A DNA stretch of 64,000 nt, taken from the NCBI GenBank assembly GCA_963737075.1, contig CAVTRI010000002.1:1116001-1180000 (forward strand), given 5' to 3'. Below the pieces are notes generated by a model. That model saw only the letters and a list, made by a program, of their open reading frames with translations. It did no database searches and was not told the origin of the DNA. A program made the translations under genes and the position numbers. This document shows, one piece after another, positions 47,077-56,796 of this stretch (its first letter is position 1; the number at the start of each line of letters is the position of its first letter). The DNA comes from CAVTRI01 sp963737075. Its GTDB lineage: Bacteria; Actinomycetota; Acidimicrobiia; Acidimicrobiales; Palsa-688.

Positions 47077-48312
47077 ATGGAACTGGTGGTGCAGCGTTGC
47101 GCTGGGGTCGACATCGGCAAGGACGAGGTCGTCGCCTGCGTCCGAACGCCGGGCGATCACGGCGGGCGTCACAAGGAGACCCTCACGTTCGCGACCTTCA
47201 CTTCCCAGCTGGACGCCCTCGCGGACTGGTTCGTCGCTAACGGGGTCACCGAGGTGGTGATGGAGGCTACTGGCTCGTATTGGAAGCCGGTGTGGTATGT
47301 GCTGGAGGAGCGAGGGTTCGACCTGAGGCTGGTCAACGCTCGCCACGTCAAGCTCGTCCCCGGTCGCAAGAGCGACGTGGCCGACGCCGAATGGCTGGCT
47401 GAGCTGCTCGAACACGGCTTGCTGCGTTCCAGTTTCGTTCCCCCGTTGGCGATCCGTCTACTGCGGGACCTCACCCGGTATCGCAAGCGGTTGATCCAGG
47501 CTCATACCTCCGAGTGCCAACGGATCCAAAAGACCCTCGAAGATGCCGGCATCAAGCTGGGCTCGGTGGCCTCAGAGGTGCTCGGCGTCTCCGGACGTGC
47601 GATGCTGCGAGCGCTCATCGCTGGAGAGCGCAACCCCGAAGTCTTGGCTGAGCTGTCCCAGCGCAAGCTTCGTCGCAAGATCCCGGCGCTGCGACAAGCG
47701 CTGCGTGGCCGCTTCGGGGACCACCACGCCTTGCTCGTGGGCATGTCGCTCGATCATGTCGAGTATCTCGAAGCTCAGATCACCAGGCTGGACGTTGCAG
47801 TCGATCGAGTGATCGCCCCTTTTGCTGAGGCTCGCGACCGTCTCGACACCATCACCGGCGTCGGCAAACGATCCGCGGAGTGCATCATCGCCGAGATCGG
47901 CACCGACATGAGTCGATTCCCCACCGCCGGGCACCTCGCATCGTGGGCGGAGATGTGTCCGGGCAACAACATCACCGGCGGCAAACGGCGGTCTGGGAAG
48001 ACCCGCAAGGGCAGCCCCTGGCTGGCCGAGATCCTAGTCGAGTGCGCCTGGGCCACCGCCCACGCTCGCAACGCCTATCTGTCCGCCCAGTTCTGGCGTC
48101 TGGCGCGGCGCACCGGCAAGAAGAGAGCCGCCGTCGCCGTCGGCCACTCCATCCTCATCGTCTGCTGGCATCTGCTCAGCCAAAACTGTGACTACGCCGA
48201 CCTCGGTGACGACTGGTTCACCCGCCGCACCGACCCTGAACGCAGACGCGACCACCTCATCCGCCGACTCCAAGACCTCGGCTACGGCGTCAGCCTCACC
48301 AAAGTCGCATAA
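47077..48312 (+). mobile_element. IS110-family transposase, intact
   Basis: 411 residues from ATG 47077 after TAGGAGGAGG. DEDD domain: CAGVDIGKDEVVACV (first Asp), EVVMEATGSYWKPVW (Glu), GRKSDVADAEWLAELLEHG (Asp pair). Transposase_20 domain: LDTITGVGKRSAECIIAEIG, LASWAEMCPGNNITGGKRRS with the C-terminal serine, ILVECAWATAHA. Complete and probably active. Distinct from the IS110 copies at 20.6 and 56.8 kb. Confidence 0.93.
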
Positions 48313-48536
48313 CGCCTAGCACTCACCCGGGATGATTCTCCTCATAGGAATCAAGGAACCTCGCATGTTGCATCCGATGCATGTTCGCCGGTTCGGGTGA
48401 CCGCGGGGCTGACGGGCGGGGATGCCGCTTGGCGTCTGATGGTCGGGTGGCGCGTATTGGCGTGAGCCGCAGGCCGGTCGCCGGCGTCGAGCAGGGTATC
48501 CGCGATCGGGCCTGGGCCAGCTGATGTAATTAATCG

Positions 48537-48555
48537 TCAGATGCGTCGTATCTGA
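48537..48555. repeat. inverted repeat upstream of the recombinase gene
   Basis: TCAGAT, 7-bp spacer GCGTCGT, ATCTGA, 35 bp before the recombinase start. The arm/spacer layout matches tyrosine recombinase core sites, so it may be the crossover or attachment site; it could equally be an operator. Confidence 0.35.
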
Positions 48556-48590
48556 TGAGTTTTCCGTTCGTCGATTGCGGGGAGGGGTTC

Positions 48591-49712
48591 ATGGAGCGGT
48601 TGGTGGTGGTGCGGCCGGCGCGGTTGCGGGTGGTGGGCGGCGAGAGGGAGGAGTCGCCCGAGCAGTCGACCTTCGAGGCGATGATCGACGGCTGGCGGTC
48701 GCAGCGGCTGGCCCGGAACCTGGCCTTCGCCACGGTGGAGAGCGGGGCGCGAGTTGTGTGTCGTTTCGCCGAGGCGACCGGCGCCTATCCGTGGGAGTGG
48801 TCGCCCGCCGACCTGGAGAGCTGGACCGCCGGTCTTAGGGTGGGCAACGTCCTGGCCCGTTCGACGGTGCGCACCTACGGGCTGACCGTCGCCGGGTTCT
48901 TGGACTATGTGTGTGACCCGGTATACGGCTGGGACCGGGTCTGCCTGGGCCGGTTCGGGACGCATCCGAGACAGATCTGCGGGCCGGCCAACCTGGCCGT
49001 GCACACCGTCGATGGCGAGGCTCGGCCCAGCCGGCGGCCGTTGACCAAGGCGGAGTGCCAGTCGCTGTTCGACGCGGCGGACGAACGGGCGGCGGCGATT
49101 AGGCATAAGGGGGCCAAGGGCTGGGCGCCGGCGTTCCGGGATGCCACCATGTTGAAGGTGGCCTACGGGTCGGGGCTGCGCCGCCGGGAGTTGTTGATGC
49201 TCGAGCGGTGCGATTTCGCCCCCAACCCCAAAGCGGCCGAGTTCGGCGCCTTCGGGGTCTGCCAGGTCCGTCACGGCAAGTCGGCCAACGGTTCGCCCCC
49301 TAGGCGCCGTGGCGTGCTGACGGTGATGGACTGGTCGGTCGAGGTCATCGCCGAGTGGACCGAGGAGATACTGCCCGCCTGGCGTGCCGACTCGGCCGGG
49401 TTGTGGCCGTCGGAACGTCACCCCCGGGTGAGCGAGGACCGTCTCAACGCGGCGTTCGCGGCGGCCGCTGCCGATGCCGGCCTGCCGGGGGGGCTGAGCC
49501 CGCACTGCCTGCGCCACTCTTACGTGAGCCATCTGATCGAGGACGGCTTCGACGCCCTGTTCGTCCAACAGCAGGTCGGCCATCGCCACTCGTCGACCAC
49601 CGCGATCTACACGGCGGTGTCGTCGGACTATCGGACCCGAATGCTGCGCGCCGCGTTGGACAAGATGATCCCCGGCAGGCTCCCCGGCACCGGAGAGGCA
49701 GGACCACGATGA
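48591..49712 (+). CDS. tyrosine recombinase/integrase
   Basis: ATG 48591 after GGGGAGGGG was preferred over 48555. 373 residues. N-terminal SAM-like core-binding domain (TFEAMIDGWRSQRLARN, TVRTYGLTVAGFLDYV), C-terminal catalytic domain with first Arg in YGSGLRRRELLML, HCLRHSYVSHL (His, Arg), VGHRHSSTTAIYTAV (His/Trp position and the nucleophile Tyr). All five catalytic positions seen. First gene of a three-gene set with 4-bp overlaps, like the TnpA-type recombinase sets of Tn554-like elements. Confidence 0.92.
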   Translation: MERLVVVRPARLRVVGGEREESPEQSTFEAMIDGWRSQRLARNLAFATVESGARVVCRFAEATGAYPWEWSPADLESWTAGLRVGNVLARSTVRTYGLTVAGFLDYVCDPVYGWDRVCLGRFGTHPRQICGPANLAVHTVDGEARPSRRPLTKAECQSLFDAADERAAAIRHKGAKGWAPAFRDATMLKVAYGSGLRRRELLMLERCDFAPNPKAAEFGAFGVCQVRHGKSANGSPPRRRGVLTVMDWSVEVIAEWTEEILPAWRADSAGLWPSERHPRVSEDRLNAAFAAAAADAGLPGGLSPHCLRHSYVSHLIEDGFDALFVQQQVGHRHSSTTAIYTAVSSDYRTRMLRAALDKMIPGRLPGTGEAGPR

Positions 49713-50020
49713 GCGCCACGTCGGCGGGATATCGCTGGAAGCTCCGCCAGGTCATGGCCGAGCACGGACTGTGGAAGACCAGCGAGCTGGGTCCCCTGCT
49801 GGCCGAGCGGGGCGTGAGCTTGTCCGCCGCCCAGGTGTACCGGCTGGTGGCCCAGTCGCCCGAGCGGCTGTCGCTGATCACTCTGGCCGCCCTTTGCGAC
49901 ATCTTCTCGGTCAGCCCGAACGACCTGATCGAGATCGGCGGCCAAGCGGACCAGCCAAAGCGGCCGGTGGAGCTGCCGGCCAAAGCTCGGCCCAATCGGG
50001 CCCGGGTGAAGCCGTCGTGA
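49709..50020 (+). CDS. Xre-family helix-turn-helix protein
   Basis: 103 residues: WKLRQVMAEHGLWKTSELGP, LLAERGVSLSAAQVYRLVAQ, LITLAALCDIFSVSPNDLIE. This is the Cro/C1-like (HTH_26) fold, and the tail is basic. ATGA overlap with the recombinase and GTGA overlap with the next gene. Likely accessory or regulator of the recombinase. Confidence 0.88.
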   Translation: MSATSAGYRWKLRQVMAEHGLWKTSELGPLLAERGVSLSAAQVYRLVAQSPERLSLITLAALCDIFSVSPNDLIEIGGQADQPKRPVELPAKARPNRARVKPS

Positions 50021-51463
50021 CCCGGCCGCGGGCGGCCAAACTGTGCGTCCGCTGCGGCAAGTACTGGCGGTTCGGGTGGAACTGGCCGGAGGGATATGTG
50101 TGCCGGAGCTGTCTCGAACGGGCCGTCAAGAATCCGAGGGGCCTGCCCGGGCTGTGACGGCAAGCGTCTCCTTGTCGGACGCGATCGTGATGGCCGGGCG
50201 ATCTGCGTCGACTGTGCGGGGATCTCCACCATCTTCATCTGCGCCACCTACGGACACGAAGGAAAACAGTGGTATCGGCGCACCTGCCTGTCATGCTCGC
50301 TCCAGCGCCGCTTGCGCACCGTTCTCGACGACGGCACCGGCCAGGTCCCGGCGAAGCTGGTGCCGCTGCTCGACAAGCTCACCGCAATGGCCAATCCCAT
50401 CTCCGGGCTGACCTGGCTCAACAAACCCGACGTCAGGGCCCGTCTCCGCGGCCTAGCCGACGGATCCTTCCCGCTCAGCCACGACGGTGTCGACGCCATG
50501 CCCGGCAGCCAGGGCCGGGAGTTCCTGCGGGAACTGCTCATCGACGTTGGCCTGCTGCCGGGGCGAGACAAGTACCTCGCCGCGTTCGAACGCTGGCAGA
50601 CCGGCCGTCTGGCGTCCATCGACGATCCCGCCGCCCGCCGCGAGATCGCCCGCTACCTGAGGTGGCGACACCACAAGAACCTCACGGTCCGCTCCCAAGC
50701 GGACCAGCTCCGGGCTGGTCACACCAACCTCGCCCGTGACCACACCGACGCCGCCGTGCGATTCCTCCGCTTCGTCTCGGACCGCGGGATCGGCCTCGGT
50801 GATCTCGACCAGCAACACGTCGACGCCTGGTTCGCCACCGCCGCCAACCCAGCCAGCGCCGTCGACTTCATCGCCTTCGCCATCCGCTCCCGCCGTTGCC
50901 GTCTACTCCAACTGCCCCCACCCAAACGCCGCTTCCAGCCCGGCTGCGCGCCCGCACGACTAGCCGAGATGACCGAACGGCTCCTCACCGACGAGGTGAT
51001 CCCCCTGGCCGAGCGCGTCGCCGGGCTGCTCGTCGTGCTTCTCGCCCAGCCCACCACCCGCATCTGCCAGCTCCGACTCGACGACATCGGTGACGACGGC
51101 ACCGTCCTTACCCTCGGCGCCGACCCCGTCCCGCTACCCGAACCGCTCGCCGTCCTGGTGTCCCGCTACGCCTGCGAGCGGATCAACAGGGCCACCACCA
51201 ACACCAACACCACCTACCTCTTCCCCGGCCGCCGGCCCAACGAGCACATCACCGCCATGCAGCTCGGCAATCGGCTCCGCCAGCTCGGGATCACCCGAGC
51301 CGAACGCCAAGGAGCCCTCACCCACCTACTTCAGCAGGTCCCCGCCCCGATCGTCGCCAAGGCCACCGGGTACTCGACAGCCACCACCGCCATCCGAACA
51401 ACCCAGACCGGCGGAGACTGGGCCACCTACGCCGCCCTCAAGCAGACGACGACCACACACTGA
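50017..51463 (+). CDS. recombinase-like partner protein with zinc ribbons, frameshifted
   Basis: GTG 50017 begins AKLCVRCGKYWRFGWNWPEG and YVCRSCLERA, a CxxC..CxxC zinc ribbon. One base change near 50145 is needed to continue into ACPGCDGKRLLVGRD, ICVDCAGIS and TCLSCSLQRRL (two more Cys pairs). The C-terminal ~200 residues look like a tyrosine-recombinase fold (QPTTRICQLRLDDIGDDG, THLLQQVPAPIVAKATGYS), but the His-x-x-Arg and Tyr positions are not conserved, so it is probably a DNA-binding, catalytically silent partner. ~480 residues corrected. Third gene of the recombinase operon. Confidence 0.8.
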
Positions 51464-51596
51464 CCCTCAGAAACCGAATACGCGGCTTATCGATTATGCG
51501 GCTCTACCGGTGTAGGCGCCGCTACGCCGGCGCCAGCCGACCCCGCCTCCTGCCTTTGGCCCGGCGGGGCGGCCCTTCCCACGAACAGAGACCTCC
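51464..51596. other. boundary between recombinase operon and restriction operon
   Basis: Contains the near-direct repeat ATACGCGGCT / TTATGCGGCT at about 51478-51503. The mcr promoter must be here or inside the upstream gene. Confidence 0.35.
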
Positions 51597-54152
51597 GTGC
51601 CGTGTGAAACCTCTCCCGTGAACTCCGAAGCGGTACCGTCTCGTCCGATGCTAGGTGAACTGACCGATCCTGCTGCAGTTCGGCGCGCAATTGGCGAGTA
51701 TGACGAGGTGGGCCGTTCCGCGTTCCTGACGAAGTACGGGTTCGGTGAGGCACGGCGGTACTTCATCATCTATGAGGGCCGGCAATACGACTCGAAGGCG
51801 ATCGTCGGTGCCGCGTACGGGATGCAGCATCCCGAGGAGGGGCCACTAGGTCCTGCGGACTTCAGCGGTGGCGAGGCAACCGTGGTACCACTACTCGAAC
51901 GCCTCGGCTACGACGTCGTCGACCGCGGCAGTGTCAAGGGTGCGGGCGCCCTCTCTGAGGTGCTCATCTCGATCTGTGCTCAGCTCGAGTTCAGAGAGGC
52001 GGGGTCTGCCGAATCTTCGTCAGAGGAACTTTCATCGCTTGTGCGTCGCAAGGCCGTCGAGGCCGTACGCAGCATCGTCGGATCCCGAGCAGATGTGTTA
52101 GGGCGGACGGGTATAGGCACCGCAGCAGACGTTCCCTGGGTGGGCATTTTCCCGCCTGATTCGGAAGGCTCAGCACAGGAGGGTTTCTACCTCGTCTACC
52201 TCTTTGCCAAGGACGGCAGTGCCGTTTACCTCTCCCTCAACCAGGGGACAGAGCAGGTACGAGGAGGCAGCGAGGTCCTGCGGAAGCGTGCCCTCGATCT
52301 TCGACGGATCGTTGGTGCGCAACCCAACCTTCTTACTGAGATCGACCTGCGATCGAACAACACCCGACCAAAGAGATACGAAGCCGGCTCGGCCTACGCG
52401 GTGGGCTACAAACGGAGCGAGTCGTTGGTCCCTGAAGACGCTGTCGCAGATCTGCTCCGCATGCTGGATCTGCTCGACACAGTCACAGCGAGTGGCTTGC
52501 ATTGGGACCCGGAAGTCGAGCCGCTGCACCTTGTATTCAAGTGGAACGCGGAGGTCGAACCTCGCACCATCGATCTGCATCGCGAGGTCGTAAGCCGCGA
52601 AGGCTCAGTCTGGTGGGGCCGATTCTCGAAATCACCCACGCCGTCGATCGCCAAGTCGAGCCTTGAACGGCTCGAAGATCAGCTGACCCGCGGGATGGTG
52701 ACTCACGCCTACCTCTATCGACGAGGAATGTGTTGGCGCACGACAGTCCAAGAGGTCCGCGTTGACGCTCCGCCTATCAACGATCCACGGTTTCCCAGCT
52801 ACTACAAGCCGGAGGACTACAATTTCTTTGCTCGGCTGGCCAATTTTGAGCTTCTTGAGCCCGGTTGGCTGGTAGAGAATGCCGTCCTGGCGAGTCATCC
52901 GGACGCGGATCCGCAACGGCTCGCCGGCGCTTTGAGCAACCAAACAACGCCCTTATTCATCTATGAGTTCATCGTGCCGGAATCCGGTGCCGTCAATCCG
53001 CTCCCGCCGCCACCGGAGACGATCGACATCTCCAACGTTACTCTGGCCGACGTTTGCAAAGACATCTCGACGAAACTTCGAGCGTCCGGGGTTGACTACG
53101 GCGGCCGTCACGAGAGCCTTATTCGGTCAGCTGTCGTCTCGCTTGCAACGAAGCGCCTGCTGCTGCTCACGGGACTGTCCGGCTCGGGCAAGACAAGACT
53201 TGGCATGTCAATAGGTCAGTGGTTCGGTCCGGATCGGCTCAGAGTCGTCCCAGTCAGACCGGACTGGACAGGTCCTGATGCCTTGCTCGGGTTTGAGAAC
53301 GGCCTGTCCGCGACGGTTGACGGCCGTCACGCGTGGACAGTCCCAGAGACGCTCGAATTCATCCTCCGCGCATCACAGGACCGAGATAATCCCTACTTAC
53401 TCCTGCTCGATGAGATGAACCTGGCTCACGTCGAACGCTACTTTGCTGACATCCTCTCGGGTATGGAGTCACAAAGTCCTGTCATTCCCAACCTCCACTT
53501 GGTGGGCGGCGAGTGGCGGCTGAGAGAACCGACCGCGGTGCCGTTCCCCGAGAACCTCTTCATTGCCGGGACCGTCAATATCGACGAGACCACTTATATG
53601 TTCTCGCCTAAGGTTCTGGACCGCGCCAACACAATCGAGTTTCGTGTCCTAAGCACGGACCTTCAGACCGGGGCCGTTGCTCCGGACGCCGTTGAGGCGG
53701 GCGACGCGGCCCTAGTCCGCCGATTCATCCACGACAGCAGCGTTCAGGACGATGACTGGGCCGGCCGCTCTCAGCTCGGCGATTGGCTTCGAGAACTCCA
53801 CGAGGTCCTCACGCGGTACGACCGCGAATTCGGCCACCGAGTGTTCTATGAGGCGCTGCGCTTCGGGTCCCTGCTCAGCGATGCGGGGGAAGATAACCTC
53901 GAGACAGCCTTGGACCTCCAGGTGCTCCAGAAGGTTTTGCCACGCTTCTACGGCTCCATCCGGCAGATCGCTGACTCGCTGTACTCGCTCGGAGATTGGT
54001 GCTTCGACGGTCCGGGATCGGCTGCATCCCCGTCCTTCGACCCGATGAACCCCCCGACCGGGAGATCAGCGGCGCTGCCATTGAGTTTCGACAAGGTACA
54101 ACGGATGACGCGCCGACTTCGGGCTAACCACTTCGTGAGCTTCGCCGAGTGA
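51597..54152 (+). CDS. mcrB: McrB-type GTPase of a modification-dependent restriction system
   Basis: Up to 851 residues (ATG 51648 may be the real start, as the first domain begins there). Residues ~18-105 (IGEYDEVGRSAFLTKYGFGE, YDSKAIVGAAYG) resemble the ScoMcrA N-terminal head. Residues ~110-280 (VYLSLNQGTEQV) are the MrcB_N/DUF3578 domain thought to read modified bases. A region of unknown fold follows to ~490, then the AAA+ motor: Walker A GLSGSGKTR (~525), Walker B LLLLDEMNLAH (~600), and GTVNIDETTY in place of the MNTADRS sensor. It works with the downstream nuclease, overlapping it by 4 bp (GTGA). Frame intact. Confidence 0.88.
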   Translation: MPCETSPVNSEAVPSRPMLGELTDPAAVRRAIGEYDEVGRSAFLTKYGFGEARRYFIIYEGRQYDSKAIVGAAYGMQHPEEGPLGPADFSGGEATVVPLLERLGYDVVDRGSVKGAGALSEVLISICAQLEFREAGSAESSSEELSSLVRRKAVEAVRSIVGSRADVLGRTGIGTAADVPWVGIFPPDSEGSAQEGFYLVYLFAKDGSAVYLSLNQGTEQVRGGSEVLRKRALDLRRIVGAQPNLLTEIDLRSNNTRPKRYEAGSAYAVGYKRSESLVPEDAVADLLRMLDLLDTVTASGLHWDPEVEPLHLVFKWNAEVEPRTIDLHREVVSREGSVWWGRFSKSPTPSIAKSSLERLEDQLTRGMVTHAYLYRRGMCWRTTVQEVRVDAPPINDPRFPSYYKPEDYNFFARLANFELLEPGWLVENAVLASHPDADPQRLAGALSNQTTPLFIYEFIVPESGAVNPLPPPPETIDISNVTLADVCKDISTKLRASGVDYGGRHESLIRSAVVSLATKRLLLLTGLSGSGKTRLGMSIGQWFGPDRLRVVPVRPDWTGPDALLGFENGLSATVDGRHAWTVPETLEFILRASQDRDNPYLLLLDEMNLAHVERYFADILSGMESQSPVIPNLHLVGGEWRLREPTAVPFPENLFIAGTVNIDETTYMFSPKVLDRANTIEFRVLSTDLQTGAVAPDAVEAGDAALVRRFIHDSSVQDDDWAGRSQLGDWLRELHEVLTRYDREFGHRVFYEALRFGSLLSDAGEDNLETALDLQVLQKVLPRFYGSIRQIADSLYSLGDWCFDGPGSAASPSFDPMNPPTGRSAALPLSFDKVQRMTRRLRANHFVSFAE

Positions 54153-56401
54153 GCTCTGCTGTCCGTCTTACGCTCGTTAGTCCCGAAGGGATGGCGATCG
54201 GCCAGCTTGCGATCTCAGGGTTACCTGGCGGCGAACTCTGGAACCAGCAGCCGGTGCTCCTGGACCTGCGAGACGGGACAGAACTATCACAGATCGAAGC
54301 CCCCGTCCAACTTCTCGAGGAGATTGAGTACGCGTACTCGATCTTAGTCGACGCTAGCTCGGTGATTGTGGAGCCAGTCGAGCTCTTCAATGCCTCGTCG
54401 ACGGACGGCCTAAGCGGCAGACTACGACCGAAGCGATCAACGGGGACGGTCGCAGTGTCAGTTCTTGACGATGAGCGGACTGTCATCGGTCGATGTGAGT
54501 TTGAAGTTCGGGCTCGCAAGTTGGACTACCGGTCCGAATATAGGTGGATGCTCCAGCGGATCGCTGATGAGGCTGCCGAAATCCTCCAATCACGGTTCGC
54601 CGCGAGCTCCCTGGGTGTCTTTCGTCCTCAGACCACCGCAAATGCCGAAACTCTCTATCAGCGGTTCGCATTCATTCAGTCACTGGTCGGATCGGACGAG
54701 TTTGCCGCGTCGTTGCAGCTAATCCTCAACCGACCACACCACGAGTACCAAACAGTCACACGCGAACGTGACCCTCGGTCCGGGGTCCGGGCCGGACCCT
54801 CGCTTATCCGACAACTGTTGGCTCCGGGCCCACGACAGGGTGCGGAAGGGGCCTTGACCGGCGGGCTTTCCACCCTACCCCGATCCATCTACCAGACCGA
54901 GCACATCGAAACCTTCGACACCGTCCCGAACCGCTTTGTTCGCTTCGCCCTTGAGCAATGGCGAGACGTCGCAACGCATGTCGAGCACTCGGTGGCGGCT
55001 GTGGACACTCCTGCAGGCAGGCGCGGCGTCCGCGAGGCAAGATCACTACGTCGGGTACTCGAGGAGGTGCTTGCTGCGCCCCTATTTCGAGATGTCGGTC
55101 CGCTGGAGGTGTTCCCAGCGTCGAATACTGTCTTACAGGGCCGACCGGGGTACCGCGATGTCCTGGCTGCCCTCCTCCAAGCAGAAGCTGCGGCGATTAT
55201 TGACTGGGAGGGGGGCGAAGCGGTCTTCGCTGCGGGCCAGCGCGACGTAGCGACGCTCTATGAGTATTGGGTATTCTTCGAGCTCCTCCGCGTCGTCGCC
55301 ACATCCTCGGGGTTCCAGGTTGACCGGAAGCCGCTCCTACGTAAGTCCGAGAATGGCTTGTCCCTGGAACTCCGGCGCGGGCGCGCTGTCCTTCTGAAGG
55401 GGTACGGCGTCCGTCGAGGCAGGGTTGTCGAACTGGAGCTGTGGTTCAACCGAACGTTTCGGCCGCCAGTCAGCTCGTGGACAGAACCGATGCGACCTGA
55501 CTGCTCTCTTCGGATCTCGCCAGCTGGACGTTCGGCCCTTGACATGACGACGTGGTTGCACTTTGACGCAAAGTATCGCGTCCATACGTACAAGGAAATC
55601 TTCCAAGATGGCGTGCCGGTCGACGAGGACGGCCAGGCGGCTCTGTCACCTGTTCCAGATGATCTGCTGAAGATGCACGCCTATCGGGACGCGATCCGAC
55701 GTACGAGCGCTGCCTTCGTCCTTTATCCGGGCGACGACACCTCCCCGCTGCGACGATCCGAATACCACGAGATCCTGCCGGGGTTGGGTGCGTTCGTTCT
55801 GCGACCCACAGCGAACGGATTCGCGGACGATGAGTCAGCGCAGTCGTTGAGGCAGTTCATCGACGATGTGGTTGATCACGTTGCGTCGCACGGCACTGAC
55901 CAGGAGCGAGCGGATTATTGGATTCGCCACACCTATAGTCAGGGGTACGGCCGTCGCCTGGAGGCATCACCGGCTTTGTTGAAGCCCCCGGCAGATACCA
56001 AGGTCCTTCTCGGCTTCGTCAGAAATCCCGCGCACTTGGCTTGGGTCGTAGGGACCGGTTTGTACAACCTCAGAGCAGACGACCGCCGAGGCTCCATCGG
56101 ACTCGACTCGCCCGAGTTGGCGTGTGACTTCCTGTGCCTTTATTCGTCGTACGACGACGGGGTAACGATGTTCCGGTTCGGGGGAATCTTCGTCCTCAAA
56201 ACGAATGCGGACCTCGTCCGCACAGGATATCCGGAACCCCGAGGACAGCTCTATTGTTGTCTCGTCATTGGCGATCAGCTTGGTGCGGTGAGCTTAGCGG
56301 CTTCGTCGGTTCGCGCCCGTGCTCGGCATGGCCTAGCAGCGACCGACTGGGGATCCCCCCGCGTCGTAGCGTGGACCGAGCTGTTTACACACGAATTATG
56401 A
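54149..56401 (+). CDS. mcrC: McrC-like nuclease with DUF2357 and an extra C-terminal domain
   Basis: 750 residues from GTG 54149. N-terminal beta-rich part with a DUF2357-like stretch (FDTVPNRFVRFALEQWRDVA) that docks on the McrB motor. PD-(D/E)xK nuclease: MRPDCSLRI (Asp ~449) and HFDAKYR (Asp-x-Lys ~472-474), both intact. After ~600 comes an additional domain (KVLLGFVRNPAHLAWVVGTG, FLCLYSSYDDGVTMFRFGG) not found in E. coli McrC. The system should cut DNA carrying modified bases, a defence against modified phage DNA. Flanked by recombinase genes and an IS110. Confidence 0.85.
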   Translation: MSSAVRLTLVSPEGMAIGQLAISGLPGGELWNQQPVLLDLRDGTELSQIEAPVQLLEEIEYAYSILVDASSVIVEPVELFNASSTDGLSGRLRPKRSTGTVAVSVLDDERTVIGRCEFEVRARKLDYRSEYRWMLQRIADEAAEILQSRFAASSLGVFRPQTTANAETLYQRFAFIQSLVGSDEFAASLQLILNRPHHEYQTVTRERDPRSGVRAGPSLIRQLLAPGPRQGAEGALTGGLSTLPRSIYQTEHIETFDTVPNRFVRFALEQWRDVATHVEHSVAAVDTPAGRRGVREARSLRRVLEEVLAAPLFRDVGPLEVFPASNTVLQGRPGYRDVLAALLQAEAAAIIDWEGGEAVFAAGQRDVATLYEYWVFFELLRVVATSSGFQVDRKPLLRKSENGLSLELRRGRAVLLKGYGVRRGRVVELELWFNRTFRPPVSSWTEPMRPDCSLRISPAGRSALDMTTWLHFDAKYRVHTYKEIFQDGVPVDEDGQAALSPVPDDLLKMHAYRDAIRRTSAAFVLYPGDDTSPLRRSEYHEILPGLGAFVLRPTANGFADDESAQSLRQFIDDVVDHVASHGTDQERADYWIRHTYSQGYGRRLEASPALLKPPADTKVLLGFVRNPAHLAWVVGTGLYNLRADDRRGSIGLDSPELACDFLCLYSSYDDGVTMFRFGGIFVLKTNADLVRTGYPEPRGQLYCCLVIGDQLGAVSLAASSVRARARHGLAATDWGSPRVVAWTELFTHEL

Positions 56402-56670
56402 GCCAGGATTACCGTCTTGCGATTCACGAGGTGACGACGACCCGTGTCAGAACTTCGTGGGTGCAGAGACAACCCAGTATCCCGCGTCGATCCCGAGGAG
56501 GCCACCGATCGGCGCAAGTCGCCAACGGGCCACCTCTCAACTCAGTTCTATTGAGTTGAGAGCGGAGCACCCGTCTATTCAACGCTGATTCAACAGCGTT
56601 ATCGAGACGGCAGCCAGAGACGGCAACCAGTGACAATACCTGGGAACCCCAACGGGTCTGACCTGACGCT
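56402..56670. other. gap after the restriction operon
   Basis: Contains the strong hairpin at 56534-56562; otherwise nothing seen before the IS110 upstream region. Confidence 0.35.
56534..56562 (+). terminator. 11-bp hairpin after mcrC
   Basis: CTCTCAACTCA, 7-nt loop, TGAGTTGAGAG: perfect 11-bp stem, 132 bp after the mcrC stop. No U-run follows, so it may be a terminator or an element end. Confidence 0.45.
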
Positions 56671-56796
56671 ATGAGGGCGGGCCCCCTTCCCTGCTCAGTG
56701 GAGTCATGCTCCTATCGAGCTGGGACCTGACGGCCCGCTCACGGTCCTCGTGGGACCAGTCGTAGAGACGAGCTTAGGAAGGAGGCCCGCCCTCAT
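56671..56796 (+). repeat. 20-bp inverted repeat masking the IS110 start codon
   Basis: ATGAGGGCGGGCCCCCTTCC (56671-56690) is complementary at 19 of 20 positions to GGAAGGAGGCCCGCCCTCAT (56777-56796). The right arm contains the ribosome site AAGGAGG and the A-T of the start codon, so a transcript coming from upstream would hide the translation start. Confidence 0.6.

Noticed and set aside
56534..56562. Hairpin as the inverted-repeat end of a transposon
   Set aside because: The two arms are adjacent, and no distant copy of either arm was noticed in the window.
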